64,000 bases of DNA from Gemmatimonadota bacterium (GTDB lineage: Bacteria; Gemmatimonadota; Gemmatimonadetes; Longimicrobiales; Gaopeijiaceae): assembly GCA_022826005.1 (NCBI GenBank), contig JAJDVT010000140.1, positions 1-64,000 of the forward strand, written 5' to 3'. The notes under the pieces are model-generated. The model saw nothing but the letters and a program-made list of their open reading frames with translations, was not told the origin of the DNA and did not search any database. The stretch's first letter is position 1. The number at the start of each line of letters is the position of its first letter. Positions 26,908 through 35,236 of this stretch are shown piece after piece. The position numbers and the translations under genes are program-made.

Positions 26908-27320
26908 AGGGGTTGAAGCGGCTCGGCCCTGTGGTGTTCGCCGTGGGCGTGGTCGTGTTGGCCTACTCCTGTGGCGACGGTGTCGAGCCCGAGCCGCCGC
27001 CCCCGGACCCGTCGGGGTTCCTCCAGGTCTCGGTCACGCTGAACCGGGACGATGTGGGCGCGATGATCCTGCGCATCTGGGCCGATCCGATTCCGGACTC
27101 GATCCGGGGCGCGTCCGGGCTCACGGTCCATCATGCGCCTGCCCCACAGTCGGTGCGCGCGTTCGTGGCGGGTCCCCTTCCGGACTCTGGCAGCGTGCTC
27201 CGCTTCTGGACCGCGAACACGAACCTGCTGGGACGTCACAGGGTAACGGTGGAGCAGGTGGCCGGGACGGACTACCGGCAACTCTTTCCGTCGTCGGTCA
27301 CGGCGCGGGTGATCCGGTAG
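26904..27320 (+). CDS. Small lipoprotein coupled to the BNR protein
   Basis: 138 residues from GTG 26904, overlapping the BNR gene stop by GTGA. A signal peptide ends in a lipobox A-Y-S-C, followed by a Glu/Pro-rich linker. The rest predicts as one small beta-sandwich domain (LQVSVTLNRDDVGAMILRIW, then SVLRFWTANTNLLGRHRVTVEQV). No family is recognised. Translational coupling suggests a partner or anchor for the large BNR protein, but that is inference. Confidence 0.75.
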   Translation: MKGLKRLGPVVFAVGVVVLAYSCGDGVEPEPPPPDPSGFLQVSVTLNRDDVGAMILRIWADPIPDSIRGASGLTVHHAPAPQSVRAFVAGPLPDSGSVLRFWTANTNLLGRHRVTVEQVAGTDYRQLFPSSVTARVIR

Positions 27321-27347
27321 GGGCAAGCGGCCGGCCCGGGGGCCAAC

Positions 27348-28196
27348 TCAGACCGGCGTCTCCCCCCGAATCGTCACCCGGTACCCCGACCTCGTCGCCG
27401 GCCAGTAGTCCCAGATCGCGTGGTGCTGGGTGCAGCGGTTGTCCCACATCGCCACCGAGTTGGTACCCCAGCGGAAGCGGCACTGGAAGTCCGGCCGCCC
27501 CACATGCTCGAAGAGGAAGCCCAGGATCGCGCGGCTCTCGGCGGGCGGGAGGCCCACGATGTACTGCGTGAACATCTGGTTCACGAAGAGCGCCTTGCGG
27601 CCGGTGACCGGGTGGGTGCGCACCACCGGGTGCTCGGCCGAAGGGTAGGCGCGCCCGCCGTCGTCCCGGCCGATCAGCCGGTTGACCTCGCGGTAGTAGG
27701 GTCCGCCGTCGTGGACGGCCGTCAGCCCATCCAGCAGCGTCCGCATTCGCTCCGACAGCGCCTCATACGCGGCGTACATGTTCGAAAACAGCGTGTCGCC
27801 CCCCGTCTCGGGCACGGTGTGCATCCGCAGGATGGACCCCATCGGCGGCCTCGGGTCGCAGGACACGTCCGAGTGCCACTGCTCGCCGGTCGCGCGGACG
27901 GAGTTCTCGTCGGCGTGGATCGGCATGACCTCCGGGTGGCCGTCGACGCCGGGGTCGTTCGGGTGGGCGACGAGTTCGCCGAAGCGCGCGCCAAGGGCCT
28001 TCTGGCTCTCGATCGAGATCTCCTGGTCCCGGAAGAAGAGGACGCAGTGCGACATAAGGGCGTCGCGGATCGCGCGGAAGTCGATGTCGGTGACTTGCTC
28101 CAGTTGGACGCCGCGGACCTCGGCACCGATCACGGGTGTAACGGGATGGACGGAGAGGTTGGAATCGCTCATGTTGTCGAAATGTAATCCAGACAT
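27348..28196 (-). CDS. TauD/TfdA-family Fe(II)/2-oxoglutarate dioxygenase
   Basis: 282 residues from ATG 28196; an ATG at 28172 (MSDSNLSVHP) is an equally possible start. The 2-His-1-carboxylate site is seen as H108-x-D110 (EQWHSDVS) and the distal His in CTQHHAIWDYWPATRSGYRVTI, where the Arg pair binds 2-oxoglutarate. NMYAAYEALSERMR is a typical TauD segment. It oxidises an organic sulfonate, phenoxyalkanoate or similar acid; substrate cannot be told. It is a single gene, divergent from the propeller gene at 28218 with only about 20 bp between starts, so promoters must overlap. Confidence 0.9.
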   Translation of the reverse strand: MSGLHFDNMSDSNLSVHPVTPVIGAEVRGVQLEQVTDIDFRAIRDALMSHCVLFFRDQEISIESQKALGARFGELVAHPNDPGVDGHPEVMPIHADENSVRATGEQWHSDVSCDPRPPMGSILRMHTVPETGGDTLFSNMYAAYEALSERMRTLLDGLTAVHDGGPYYREVNRLIGRDDGGRAYPSAEHPVVRTHPVTGRKALFVNQMFTQYIVGLPPAESRAILGFLFEHVGRPDFQCRFRWGTNSVAMWDNRCTQHHAIWDYWPATRSGYRVTIRGETPV

Positions 28197-28217
28197 GACA
28201 GTGGGGGACTATTGACC

Positions 28218-29534
28218 ATGGCTCCAGCGTTCAGATGGTGGGTGACGTTGCTCCTTTTCATGGCTGCCGGTTGCGGCGAGAGCGCCGCGACCGGTGATGC
28301 CGGGACCCCCGCCGAATGGGACCGGGCGGAGTATCCACTCGTAACAGGAATCCAGGACAGCGCTGGCGTCCGAATCGTCGAGAATGCGCGCCCCGCCGAC
28401 GATTCCCGGCTTCCGTGGAGAATCGGCACCGAACCGCTGGTGTCGATCGGCGAGGCCACGGGTGAGGAACCCTACCTGCTCCACCGGGTCATGGATGCGC
28501 TGATGCTCCCGGACCGCCGGGTGGTGATCGTGAACACCGGTACGAGCGAGATCCGCCTGTACGACGCGGAAGGGGTTCACCAGACCACCTGGGGCGGCAC
28601 CGGCGAGGGTCCGGGCGAGTTCCAGTACCTAACGGGCGTCAGGCTGTGGCCCGGGGATTCCATTCTTGCGTTGCACACGCTGGAAGGCGCGTCCGACGGG
28701 GGTTCCTCATGGCGCGGCGATATCTTCGACAGTACCGGCAGACTGGGGCGTTCCTTCCGCACACCGTCCGGCATCGGCTTCCCCTTCCAGCCGGCAATCG
28801 TCCTGGCCGACGGGAGCATTCTCGGTCGCACGAGAATCAGGGCACGCGGCCCCGATGGCCGACAACCTGACGAAGGATACTATCGCGATGAAGCCGAGTA
28901 CGATCTTCTGGGCCGGGACGGGACAACCACGGTTTCCTTTGGCCGCTACCCGGACATCGAGGCTTACACCGGGGTCTTCGCCGGCCTGCCGCTAACGGCG
29001 GGAATGGCCTTCGGCCGACGGGTCATGGAGGCGGTGTGGGGGGACCTGCTGGTCATCGGAAACAACGATCGATACGAGTTGCGCGGGTTCGGCAGGGCGG
29101 ACGCGTCCCTTGAGCGGATTGTGCGGCGCGAGCATACAATCACGGCTCCGACCAGGGCCGAATTGATCGAGGCGCGTGAACGGTCGATAGCGGAAGGCAA
29201 CGTGCCGGAACGGTTCATCCAAATGGGCCGCGCGGCGGCCGCTGAAGCTCCGATCGTAGAGAGCTACCCGGCGTTCAGCGCGATTCTGTCGGACGCCATG
29301 GGCCACCTCTGGGTACGTGAATACGACCTCCCGGGCGAGGACCGCCCCGCACCACTCTGGACGGTGTTCGACGCGGAAGGCCATGCGCTCGGGTTCGTCG
29401 AGACGCCCCCCGGGATGTCGCTCCTCGAGATCGGCGACGACTACCTGCTGGGCTACACGACCGACGAACTCGGGATCGAGAGGGTGCAGGTCTGGGAGTT
29501 GGAACGGGGCAGGTCTCCATCCAGGGTGTCCTGA
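28218..29534 (+). CDS. 6-bladed beta-propeller lipoprotein (ENARPADDSRLPW subtype)
   Basis: 438 residues from ATG 28218 with GGGGG about 10 bases upstream; an in-frame TTG lies at 28212. The lipobox is A-A-G-C. It shows DSAGVRIVENARPADDSRLPW, IGTEPLVSIGEATGEEPYLL, TSEIRLYDAEGVHQTTWG, GTGEGPGEF and a C-terminal DELGIERVQVWELE. These match the gene at 32791 almost segment by segment, so the two are close paralogues separated by 3 kb of other genes. Function unknown; cell-surface or periplasmic. It is followed by a fragment of a different propeller subtype. Confidence 0.88.
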   Translation: MAPAFRWWVTLLLFMAAGCGESAATGDAGTPAEWDRAEYPLVTGIQDSAGVRIVENARPADDSRLPWRIGTEPLVSIGEATGEEPYLLHRVMDALMLPDRRVVIVNTGTSEIRLYDAEGVHQTTWGGTGEGPGEFQYLTGVRLWPGDSILALHTLEGASDGGSSWRGDIFDSTGRLGRSFRTPSGIGFPFQPAIVLADGSILGRTRIRARGPDGRQPDEGYYRDEAEYDLLGRDGTTTVSFGRYPDIEAYTGVFAGLPLTAGMAFGRRVMEAVWGDLLVIGNNDRYELRGFGRADASLERIVRREHTITAPTRAELIEARERSIAEGNVPERFIQMGRAAAAEAPIVESYPAFSAILSDAMGHLWVREYDLPGEDRPAPLWTVFDAEGHALGFVETPPGMSLLEIGDDYLLGYTTDELGIERVQVWELERGRSPSRVS

Positions 29535-29640
29535 TCTCGGAAGAACAGGACCTGTTGCGCCAATGAGCGCGGCCACCACCGCGCGTTACCCTGCCAAGAA
29601 GATTCGGCCATCCCATTTGCTACTGACAGCGGCAAGACCA

Positions 29641-29940
29641 CATTTGGTTCGACGTCCCACAGACGAGTACGTCAGGCTGTATGCCAGTACGGAAGAGAGG
29701 GAAGATGCGCCGGGGAGGTCGGCCACGGATTCAATGGCGAATTCAGTGGACTTCGTTCTGGAGGTAATCGATACGAGATCAGGTGAACTCTTGGCGTCCG
29801 AAGTCTACGCGCAACCGCAAGTGCGGGACATTGTCCCCAGTGGTCTTTTCCGCGGTTCGCTGACAGGGTATCGACACAAGGAAGGCGACGATGGCCTGGC
29901 TTTTGTGGAAGTCGTTACCGTGGAGTTGGTACCGAGGTGA
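29641..29940 (+). pseudogene. C-terminal fragment of a CRIEF-subtype 6-bladed propeller
   Basis: About 99 residues with no start codon in a sensible place: RRPTDEYVRLY, then FVLEVIDTRSGELLASEVYAQPQ, and an end reading LAFVEVVTVELVPR. These match the C-terminal 100 residues of the intact gene ending at 31546 at most positions. The first 300 residues of the gene are missing. It is a duplicated or deletion-derived remnant lying just upstream of the intact copy, in the same orientation. Recombination between the two could have removed the intervening part. Confidence 0.75.
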
Positions 29941-30038
29941 GCCGGCGAAACGAAAGGAGCGCCGTCAGGCCGACAAGAATGGCTGACTTGTACTTGATCC
30001 GTTACTTCGACGGAAGTGTACCCAACAGGAGGAATCCC

Positions 30039-30347
30039 ATGATGAAGATGACCAGGAGTATTCTGTTTGTGATGCTGGCAGGCGTTTTGCCACTGGCTTC
30101 GGCCGGCGAGGTGCCCACGGAGGTCTCGAGGCAGGAGGAGGGCTGCTCGGGGTTTGAAGATTGGCGGGACCATCGCGCGGGCAAGGATTGGCACCAACAT
30201 TCCTCTTCACCTCGTCCTTGGGACCAGCGGCCAGGTGACTGGGAGCAGACTGACGATCCACGGGCTGATGGAAGGCGGCATGAGCTGGCAGGAGGGGAGA
30301 CGCTGGACGACTATTGGGCACATCACAATCCATGCGCCGGCAACTAA
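30039..30347 (+). CDS. Small secreted Trp/His/Asp-rich protein
   Basis: 102 residues from ATG 30039 with a strong AGGAGG site. A clear signal peptide (MMKMTRSILFVMLAGVLPLASA) precedes a mature part of about 80 residues that is strongly hydrophilic: EEGCSGFEDWRDHRAGKD, then WHQHSSSPRPWDQRPGDWEQ, ending DDYWAHHNPCAGN. It has two Cys residues near the ends of the mature part, possibly a disulfide. No family is recognised. It overlaps the next propeller gene by 16 bp, so the two are in one transcription unit. Confidence 0.75.
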   Translation: MMKMTRSILFVMLAGVLPLASAGEVPTEVSRQEEGCSGFEDWRDHRAGKDWHQHSSSPRPWDQRPGDWEQTDDPRADGRRHELAGGETLDDYWAHHNPCAGN

Positions 30348-31546
30348 CTTCAAGTCTCCCTGTGTACCCCCGCCTGGCCTCCCTGCTAGCGGCTTCCGCT
30401 ATAGCGCTGGGTTTGACTCTCGACCGCCCCGGTGAGGATCGGAAACATTGGCAGGAGACCTGCTTGCGGAGCCCCGCGCGCACCTTCGAATTGGGCAGTG
30501 TGACCGAGATTGGGGACCAAGCCCCACCACCGTGCCGCATCGAGTTTCACCCAACCGGAGTCAGGCTCGAGGCGACAGCAGATGGGTCACGCCCCGACCC
30601 GGGTCGGACCGTAGTGGTGGATTCCGATGGTCGCTTCATCTCGGCCAACGCGCGCGGATGGCGAACCGCCATCAGCGTATGGGATGCTCGAGGGAGATAC
30701 CTATCGTCTTTCGGGGGAGAGGGAGAAGGCCCCGGCGAGTTCTTGTCTCGGTATGGGATGCTGAACCTGCTGTTGGACGACCGGGGCAGACTGCACATTC
30801 GGGACGGCTCGCCCGCCTGGTCGCTCTTTTCGCCGGACCACGACTTCATCCGGCGGGTTCCGGCCAACGTGATGGGTGGCCTGATCGGATCGTCGGTCAT
30901 TCTGGACGGAGGATCAGCACTGGCCAGCGACGGCATTCTGTCGAATCAATCGCATTACTTTCGAGTTACCGATACGACAGGTGCACTTGAACGCGTCTTC
31001 GGGCCACTCGGGGACGCAACGGCCGGAACGGAGAGGCGCCCGATCAGCTACGTCGGCGGCGGTTCGTTCTGGGCCGGCCCGGGCGAAAAGGGTGCGCAAT
31101 CCTATCTCCTGGAGGAATGGGGGATTGACGGGGAGTTGCGACGCACGATTCGTCGTGACGTTTCATGGTGGCAGTGGCGTGGCGAGATGGACACATCCGC
31201 CAGAGTGCGCCAGGTACACATCGTTCGCAACGGGTTGCTTTACGTATTGGCTTGGCGTCCGACCGACGAGTACCTCAGGGAATACGAGTCCAGGGCTGGC
31301 AGAGAGCGGCCCGTGGCGGACTGGGAGTGGTGGGAATCACTGGAGGCGATGGCGGAGTACGTCGTGGAGGTGATCGACACGCGATCGGGTGAACTCCTGG
31401 CTTCCGAGGTCTACCCCCAACCGCAGCGGCACGAGATTGTTCCGATGGCGTTGTTTCGCGGCTCATTGGTCGGATATCTGCACAAGGTGGGAGACGACGG
31501 TCTTCCTTTCGTGGAGATCGTGACAGTGGAGTTGGTGCCGAGGTAA
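30332..31546 (+). CDS. 6-bladed beta-propeller secreted protein (CRIEF subtype)
   Basis: 404 residues from ATG 30332 (TTG 30314 is in frame). The N-terminal hydrophobic segment has no lipobox Cys, so it is probably secreted or membrane-tethered. A Cys near residue 41 and the PPPCRIEF Cys are both retained in the paralogue at 46917 and may form a disulfide. The subtype is defined by CRIEFHPTGVRLEATADGSRPD, the GEGEGPGEF motif, RRVPANVMGG, and the C-terminus EVIDTRSGELLASEVY to VTVELVPR. It overlaps the small secreted protein gene. Function unknown. Confidence 0.85.
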   Translation: MRRQLTSSLPVYPRLASLLAASAIALGLTLDRPGEDRKHWQETCLRSPARTFELGSVTEIGDQAPPPCRIEFHPTGVRLEATADGSRPDPGRTVVVDSDGRFISANARGWRTAISVWDARGRYLSSFGGEGEGPGEFLSRYGMLNLLLDDRGRLHIRDGSPAWSLFSPDHDFIRRVPANVMGGLIGSSVILDGGSALASDGILSNQSHYFRVTDTTGALERVFGPLGDATAGTERRPISYVGGGSFWAGPGEKGAQSYLLEEWGIDGELRRTIRRDVSWWQWRGEMDTSARVRQVHIVRNGLLYVLAWRPTDEYLREYESRAGRERPVADWEWWESLEAMAEYVVEVIDTRSGELLASEVYPQPQRHEIVPMALFRGSLVGYLHKVGDDGLPFVEIVTVELVPR

Positions 31547-31709
31547 GGACCTCAAGGGCCACCTGCCGACCACAGCAACTCGGAAAACTATGGAATGACG
31601 CGGCTGGAACAGGGTGGGCGGCCGAACAGAATGCGACAGGGAACGTTCACTTCACATGATTGCTGACGGTCAGTCTTTCTCGCATGGGATTGCCGTTGCC
31701 TGCCGGTCG

Positions 31710-31719
31710 ATGATATCAT
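31710..31719. promoter_or_regulatory. Palindrome/-10 element just upstream of the RHH-nucleotidyltransferase gene
   Basis: ATGATATCAT is a perfect 10-bp palindrome ending six bases before the ATG at 31726. It contains TATCAT, a fair -10 hexamer whose transcription start would fall at or next to the ATG, and no ribosome-binding site is visible, so a leaderless mRNA is plausible. A half-copy (ATGAT) recurs inside the gene near 31733. The encoded RHH domain could bind here; this is inference. Confidence 0.4.
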
Positions 31720-31725
31720 GAATCC

Positions 31726-32310
31726 ATGCAAAATGATACCATCCGCAACCAGCGCGAACGTCCCGCCTCCGGGCGCTTCGTCCTGCGCATCGATCCCTTC
31801 CTGCATGGAACGCTCCGGGCAAGGGCGCGGTCCAAGGGCGTTTCGCTGAATCGGTATTGTGCCCGCGAACTGGGATCGCCGAGCAGCGAGCTGCCGCAGC
31901 CCGCCGCCGCAGCGGTGGGTCGCGCGCACTCGATCCTGGCCGAGTCGCTGTTGGGCGTCGTCGTCTTCGGCTCGTGGGCACGCGGGGAGCCCTCGTCGGA
32001 GTCGGATCTGGACATCCTGCTGATCGCCGACGACCGGCTTCCGATCGCCAGGGCCCTGTACCGGCAATGGGACAACGGCCCCGTGCTGCAGTGGGACGGG
32101 CATGTGGTCGAGCCCCATTTCGTTCACCTGCCGACAGACGTTGAGGCGCCTTCCGGCCTGTGGGCCGAAGTGGCCATTGACGGTCTTGTCCTCTTCCAGA
32201 GGGGGCTGGCGGTCTCGCGCGCGCTGGCAGGCGTCAGGCGCCGGATTCTGGAGGAGCGCCTCTCCCACCGGGTGGTTCACGGGAACTCCTACTGGGTGCG
32301 GGAGCCATGA
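31726..32310 (+). CDS. Ribbon-helix-helix/nucleotidyltransferase fusion (MNT antitoxin-type)
   Basis: 194 residues. Residues about 15-50 (SGRFVLRIDPFLHGTLRARA, SKGVSLNRYCARELG) resemble the HicB/Arc-type RHH DNA-binding domain. After a short linker, about 63-194 form a minimal nucleotidyltransferase with GSWARGEPSSESDLDILL (G82-S83, D94 and D96) and a possible third carboxylate in VVEPHFVH. MntA-type proteins adenylylate partner HEPN toxins; the fused RHH would add transcriptional autoregulation. The stop overlaps the HEPN gene start by ATGA. Most MNT proteins lack a DNA-binding domain, so the fusion is notable. Confidence 0.75.
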   Translation: MQNDTIRNQRERPASGRFVLRIDPFLHGTLRARARSKGVSLNRYCARELGSPSSELPQPAAAAVGRAHSILAESLLGVVVFGSWARGEPSSESDLDILLIADDRLPIARALYRQWDNGPVLQWDGHVVEPHFVHLPTDVEAPSGLWAEVAIDGLVLFQRGLAVSRALAGVRRRILEERLSHRVVHGNSYWVREP

Positions 32311-32717
32311 AGAACACGGGGCTGGCCCGGGATTACCTCCGCCGCGCAAGGGTCCGGCTGGCGGCTCTGGACTTCCTCTTCGACGGGGAGAGCTGGGCCG
32401 ATGTGGTGCGCGAGTCGCAGGAGATCGTCGAGCTGTCCCTGAAGGGGTTGTTACGCTCCGCCGGAATCGATCCCCCGCGGATCCATGATGTCTCGAAGAT
32501 CCTCGTGGCGGAGGGGGACCGGCTGCCCGCGGAGCTGCAATGCGAATTGGAGTGGCTGGCGGACACTTCGCGGCACCTCCGGAGGGACCGCGAGCTGGCG
32601 TTCTACGGGGCGGAGGACCTGACGCCCTCGGGATTCTACTCTCGTGCCGATGCCGAGGGCGCACGGGACGGTGCGCGGCGTGTCGTTGAGGTGGTGTGGC
32701 CGTGGGTGGTCGGATAG
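32307..32717 (+). CDS. HEPN-domain protein, partner of the RHH-nucleotidyltransferase
   Basis: 136 residues forming the all-helical HEPN fold: ARDYLRRARVRLAALDFLF, then VRESQEIVELSLKGLLRSAG and a following HD motif (RIHDVSKIL), as in Pfam HEPN proteins paired with nucleotidyltransferases. I cannot see the R-x4-6-H ribonuclease motif in the usual place, so RNase activity is doubtful. It starts inside the stop of the upstream gene (ATGA) and ends the operon, with a 73-bp gap before the next propeller gene. A toxin-antitoxin or stress-response role is inferred from the pairing. Confidence 0.78.
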   Translation: MKNTGLARDYLRRARVRLAALDFLFDGESWADVVRESQEIVELSLKGLLRSAGIDPPRIHDVSKILVAEGDRLPAELQCELEWLADTSRHLRRDRELAFYGAEDLTPSGFYSRADAEGARDGARRVVEVVWPWVVG

Positions 32718-32790
32718 GCGGCCTCGCATTGACACCGCCCCACGTTCCGCCGTAACATCTCCTAACTCTCTAGGATTTTAGGAGGTGGAG

Positions 32791-34140
32791 ATGTATCGAG
32801 CTGCATCACAGCGGATGGCGGGCAGAATGGGTCGGGCGGTGTCGACCTGGTTGCTGGCGGTCAGCCTTGTCGTGGCCGCCGGCTGCGACGACGGCGACTC
32901 GTCCGAGGCGGGGCCAGAGGTCGAGGAGGATGCAGGGACCGCGCTCGCTGTCGCCGGCGATCGCGCGGGGCAGCCTTTGGTGACTGACATCCGGGACAGC
33001 GCCGGAATCCGGATCATCGAGAACGCACGCCCGGCGGACGATTCGCGCCTTCCATGGCGGATAGGGACCGAGCCGTCGGTGTCGATCGGGGAGATCGACG
33101 GGGACGAACCCTATGTCCTTCACGAGGCGGATGACGCGGTGATGCTTCCGGGCGGGCGCGTCGTCGTAGCGAACACGGGGACCAACGAGATCCGCCTGTA
33201 CGACGCGGACGGCACTCATCAGACCACCTGGGGCGGCAACGGTGCAGGACCGGGCGAGTTCCAGGCTCTTGCCGGCATCGCCCCGTGGCCGGGGGATTCG
33301 ATTCTGGCCTGGGAGGCGATGCGGTCATTGTCGGGAAGAGCCGATCTGTGGCGCGGATCGGTCTTCAACGCCGCGGGCGACCTGGGCCGGTCATTCCGCA
33401 TCGAGTCGCACGACGGCACCGGCCTTGAGCCGCGGGTGGTTCTGGCCGGCGGGGGAATCCTGGGACGAATGACCACGGGCGGCGCGGACGACGGCTACTG
33501 GCGCCATGAGGCCACGTATTCCCTCCTGACCCGCGAGGACGCCGCCGACGTTCCCTTTGGCACCCACCCCGCCCACGAGGGATTCCGCGGGGTGTACAAC
33601 GGCGTGATGCTGCACGTCGCCCACATGGCCTTCAGCCGCGGACTCGAGGAGGCGGCATGGGAAGGCATGCTCGTGATCGCCGCGAACGACCGGTATGAGC
33701 TTCGCGCCTACGGCATGCCGAACGGAACCCTCGCCAGGATCGTGCGCCGGGAGCATTCGAACCGTGCTCCAACCCGCGCCGAGGTTGCCGAGGCGATGCA
33801 CCGCACGTTCATCGAGGGCGAGCAGCCGGAAGAGGTCATCGAGATGTTCCGTCCCGCCTTCGACGAAGCCCCTCTCGTGGAGGGCTTCCCGGCGTTTCGG
33901 TCGGTCCTTGCCGATCCCTTGGGGCACCTGTGGGTGCAGGAGTATACGCCGCCTGACGTGGACAGGCCCGCGCCGCTTTGGACGGTGTTCGGCCCGGACG
34001 GGCGGGCGCTCGGGTTCGTGGAGACCCCGGCCGGGCTGTCGATCTTCGAGATCGGCGCGGGCTACCTTCTGGGCCGCGCGACGGACGAGCTCGGGATCGA
34101 GAGGATTCAGGTGTGGGGGTTGGAGCGGGCCGGGGGGTAA
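32791..34140 (+). CDS. 6-bladed beta-propeller lipoprotein (ENARPADDSRLPW subtype)
   Basis: 449 residues from ATG 32791, placed just after GGAGGTGG; an in-frame GTG at 32785 falls inside that site. The signal peptide ends A-A-G-C, followed by an acidic linker. Shared elements are DSAGIRIIENARPADDSRLPW, IGTEPSVSIGEIDGDEPYVL, TNEIRLYDADGTHQTTWG, GNGAGPGEF, LWVQEYTPPDVDRPAPLWTV and a C-terminal DELGIERIQVWGLE. It is the nearest relative of the gene at 28218. A run resembling TTAGGAGG after an AT-rich ACTCTCTAGGATTTTA stretch lies directly upstream. Function unknown. Confidence 0.88.
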   Translation: MYRAASQRMAGRMGRAVSTWLLAVSLVVAAGCDDGDSSEAGPEVEEDAGTALAVAGDRAGQPLVTDIRDSAGIRIIENARPADDSRLPWRIGTEPSVSIGEIDGDEPYVLHEADDAVMLPGGRVVVANTGTNEIRLYDADGTHQTTWGGNGAGPGEFQALAGIAPWPGDSILAWEAMRSLSGRADLWRGSVFNAAGDLGRSFRIESHDGTGLEPRVVLAGGGILGRMTTGGADDGYWRHEATYSLLTREDAADVPFGTHPAHEGFRGVYNGVMLHVAHMAFSRGLEEAAWEGMLVIAANDRYELRAYGMPNGTLARIVRREHSNRAPTRAEVAEAMHRTFIEGEQPEEVIEMFRPAFDEAPLVEGFPAFRSVLADPLGHLWVQEYTPPDVDRPAPLWTVFGPDGRALGFVETPAGLSIFEIGAGYLLGRATDELGIERIQVWGLERAGG

Positions 34141-34206
34141 GTTGGTGCCTAAGGGTTTGATCGGGACGACGACCGCCTTGTTGCGCCGAACCCGGCACGG
34201 TTGGCG

Positions 34207-34557
34207 TCAGCGCATCACCATCGACCCGAGCGGCCGCCCGCCCAGCAGGTGCAGGTGGAGGTGGTAGACCTCCTGCCCGCCGTGTTCCCGGCAGTTGATC
34301 ATGACGCGGTAGCCTGCCTCGGCGATTCCCTCGTCGGCCGCGAGGTCGGCGGCGACCCGCAGCATCCTGCCCAGCACGGCTTCGTCGTCCGCGGAGACAT
34401 CCGCGAGCGTGGGGATCACGCGGTTGGGCACGATCAGAATATGGGTGGGCGTGAGCGGGCGGATATCCCGGAAGGCGGTCACCAGGTCGTCCTGGTGCAC
34501 GATGTCGGCGGGGATCTCGCCGCGAACGATCCTGGAGAAGATGGTGTCGTCGGGCAT
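34207..34557 (-). CDS. HIT-family (HinT-type) nucleotide-binding protein
   Basis: 116 residues, usual HinT length. The histidine triad is HLHLHLLGG (H99, H101, H103), preceded by [23 protein letters not shown] and [15 protein letters not shown], all family hallmarks. It hydrolyses nucleoside phosphoramidates or adenylylated lysine in the cytoplasm. It lies alone, convergent with the propeller gene ending at 34140. Nothing unusual in length or motifs. Confidence 0.93.
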   Translation of the reverse strand: MPDDTIFSRIVRGEIPADIVHQDDLVTAFRDIRPLTPTHILIVPNRVIPTLADVSADDEAVLGRMLRVAADLAADEGIAEAGYRVMINCREHGGQEVYHLHLHLLGGRPLGSMVMR

Positions 34558-34772
34558 GATGTTCGGGGATTGGTAGGGACGGGAAGCGGGTCGTTGCGTG
34601 GGTGGAATGGTAGCACCCGGCGGGCGGCCCGGTCGAGAGTCCCATTATGCTATGTAGGTGCGCCGCGCGTCATGCGATCTTCGGTGGAGATGACGTGGTT
34701 GCGACCTCCGTCGGGTCTTGAATAGCTTCGATGGGTCGGAGCCAAGCGCCGACACCAGAGCGAGGGGAAAGC

Positions 34773-35198
34773 ATGGATTGGTGGCAGACGGTTGGCCTGA
34801 TGGGGACGCTGGTGCTGACAGGCACGGCTGTGGCAACTTTTGGCTGGCGCGTCCTGCGCAAGGAGACCGACAAGCTGCGCGAGGAGAGCCGGCGGGCCCA
34901 CGACAGCATCGGCGGCGAGATCGTCCGGCTCCGCAACGACCTGCGTGGCGAGATCGTTCAGTTTCGCGACGACCTGCGCGGCGAGATGGGGCAAGTCCGC
35001 AGCGACCTTCGGGGTGAGATCGGGCAAGTCCGCAGCGAGCTTGCCCAGCTCCGAGAGGGTCAGGCAAGTCTCAGCGAGGGTCAGGCACGTCTGCGCGAGG
35101 GACTGGGCGAGGTCCGTGGCGAATTGCGGGGTCTGACCCACTCGTTGCAGGCGCTGCGGGAGGACTTCCGGGCACACGTCCTGGCGGGGGCTGACTGA
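34773..35198 (+). CDS. Membrane-anchored coiled-coil protein with DLRGE repeats
   Basis: 141 residues from ATG 34773 behind GAGGGGAAAGC; the longer frame from 34731 lacks such a site. One N-terminal transmembrane helix (about 6-28) is followed by a long coiled coil from about 30 to 130. It contains an 11-residue repeat with the core DLRGE(I/M): LRNDLRGEIVQ, FRDDLRGEMGQ, VRSDLRGEIGQ, then LREGQASLSEGQARLREG. Hendecad coiled coils of this kind are seen in small DUF-type bacterial membrane proteins. Function unknown. It is convergent with the ARPP-1 gene. Confidence 0.75.
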   Translation: MDWWQTVGLMGTLVLTGTAVATFGWRVLRKETDKLREESRRAHDSIGGEIVRLRNDLRGEIVQFRDDLRGEMGQVRSDLRGEIGQVRSELAQLREGQASLSEGQARLREGLGEVRGELRGLTHSLQALREDFRAHVLAGAD

Positions 35199-35236
35199 GA
35201 CCGCGCCACCGAACGCCCGTACCCGACCGCCCTCCG

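Noticed and set aside
29535-30038. Insertion sequence between propeller copies
   Set aside because: No transposase sequence or terminal inverted repeat is seen; the region is explained by a propeller fragment and a short AT-richer gap.
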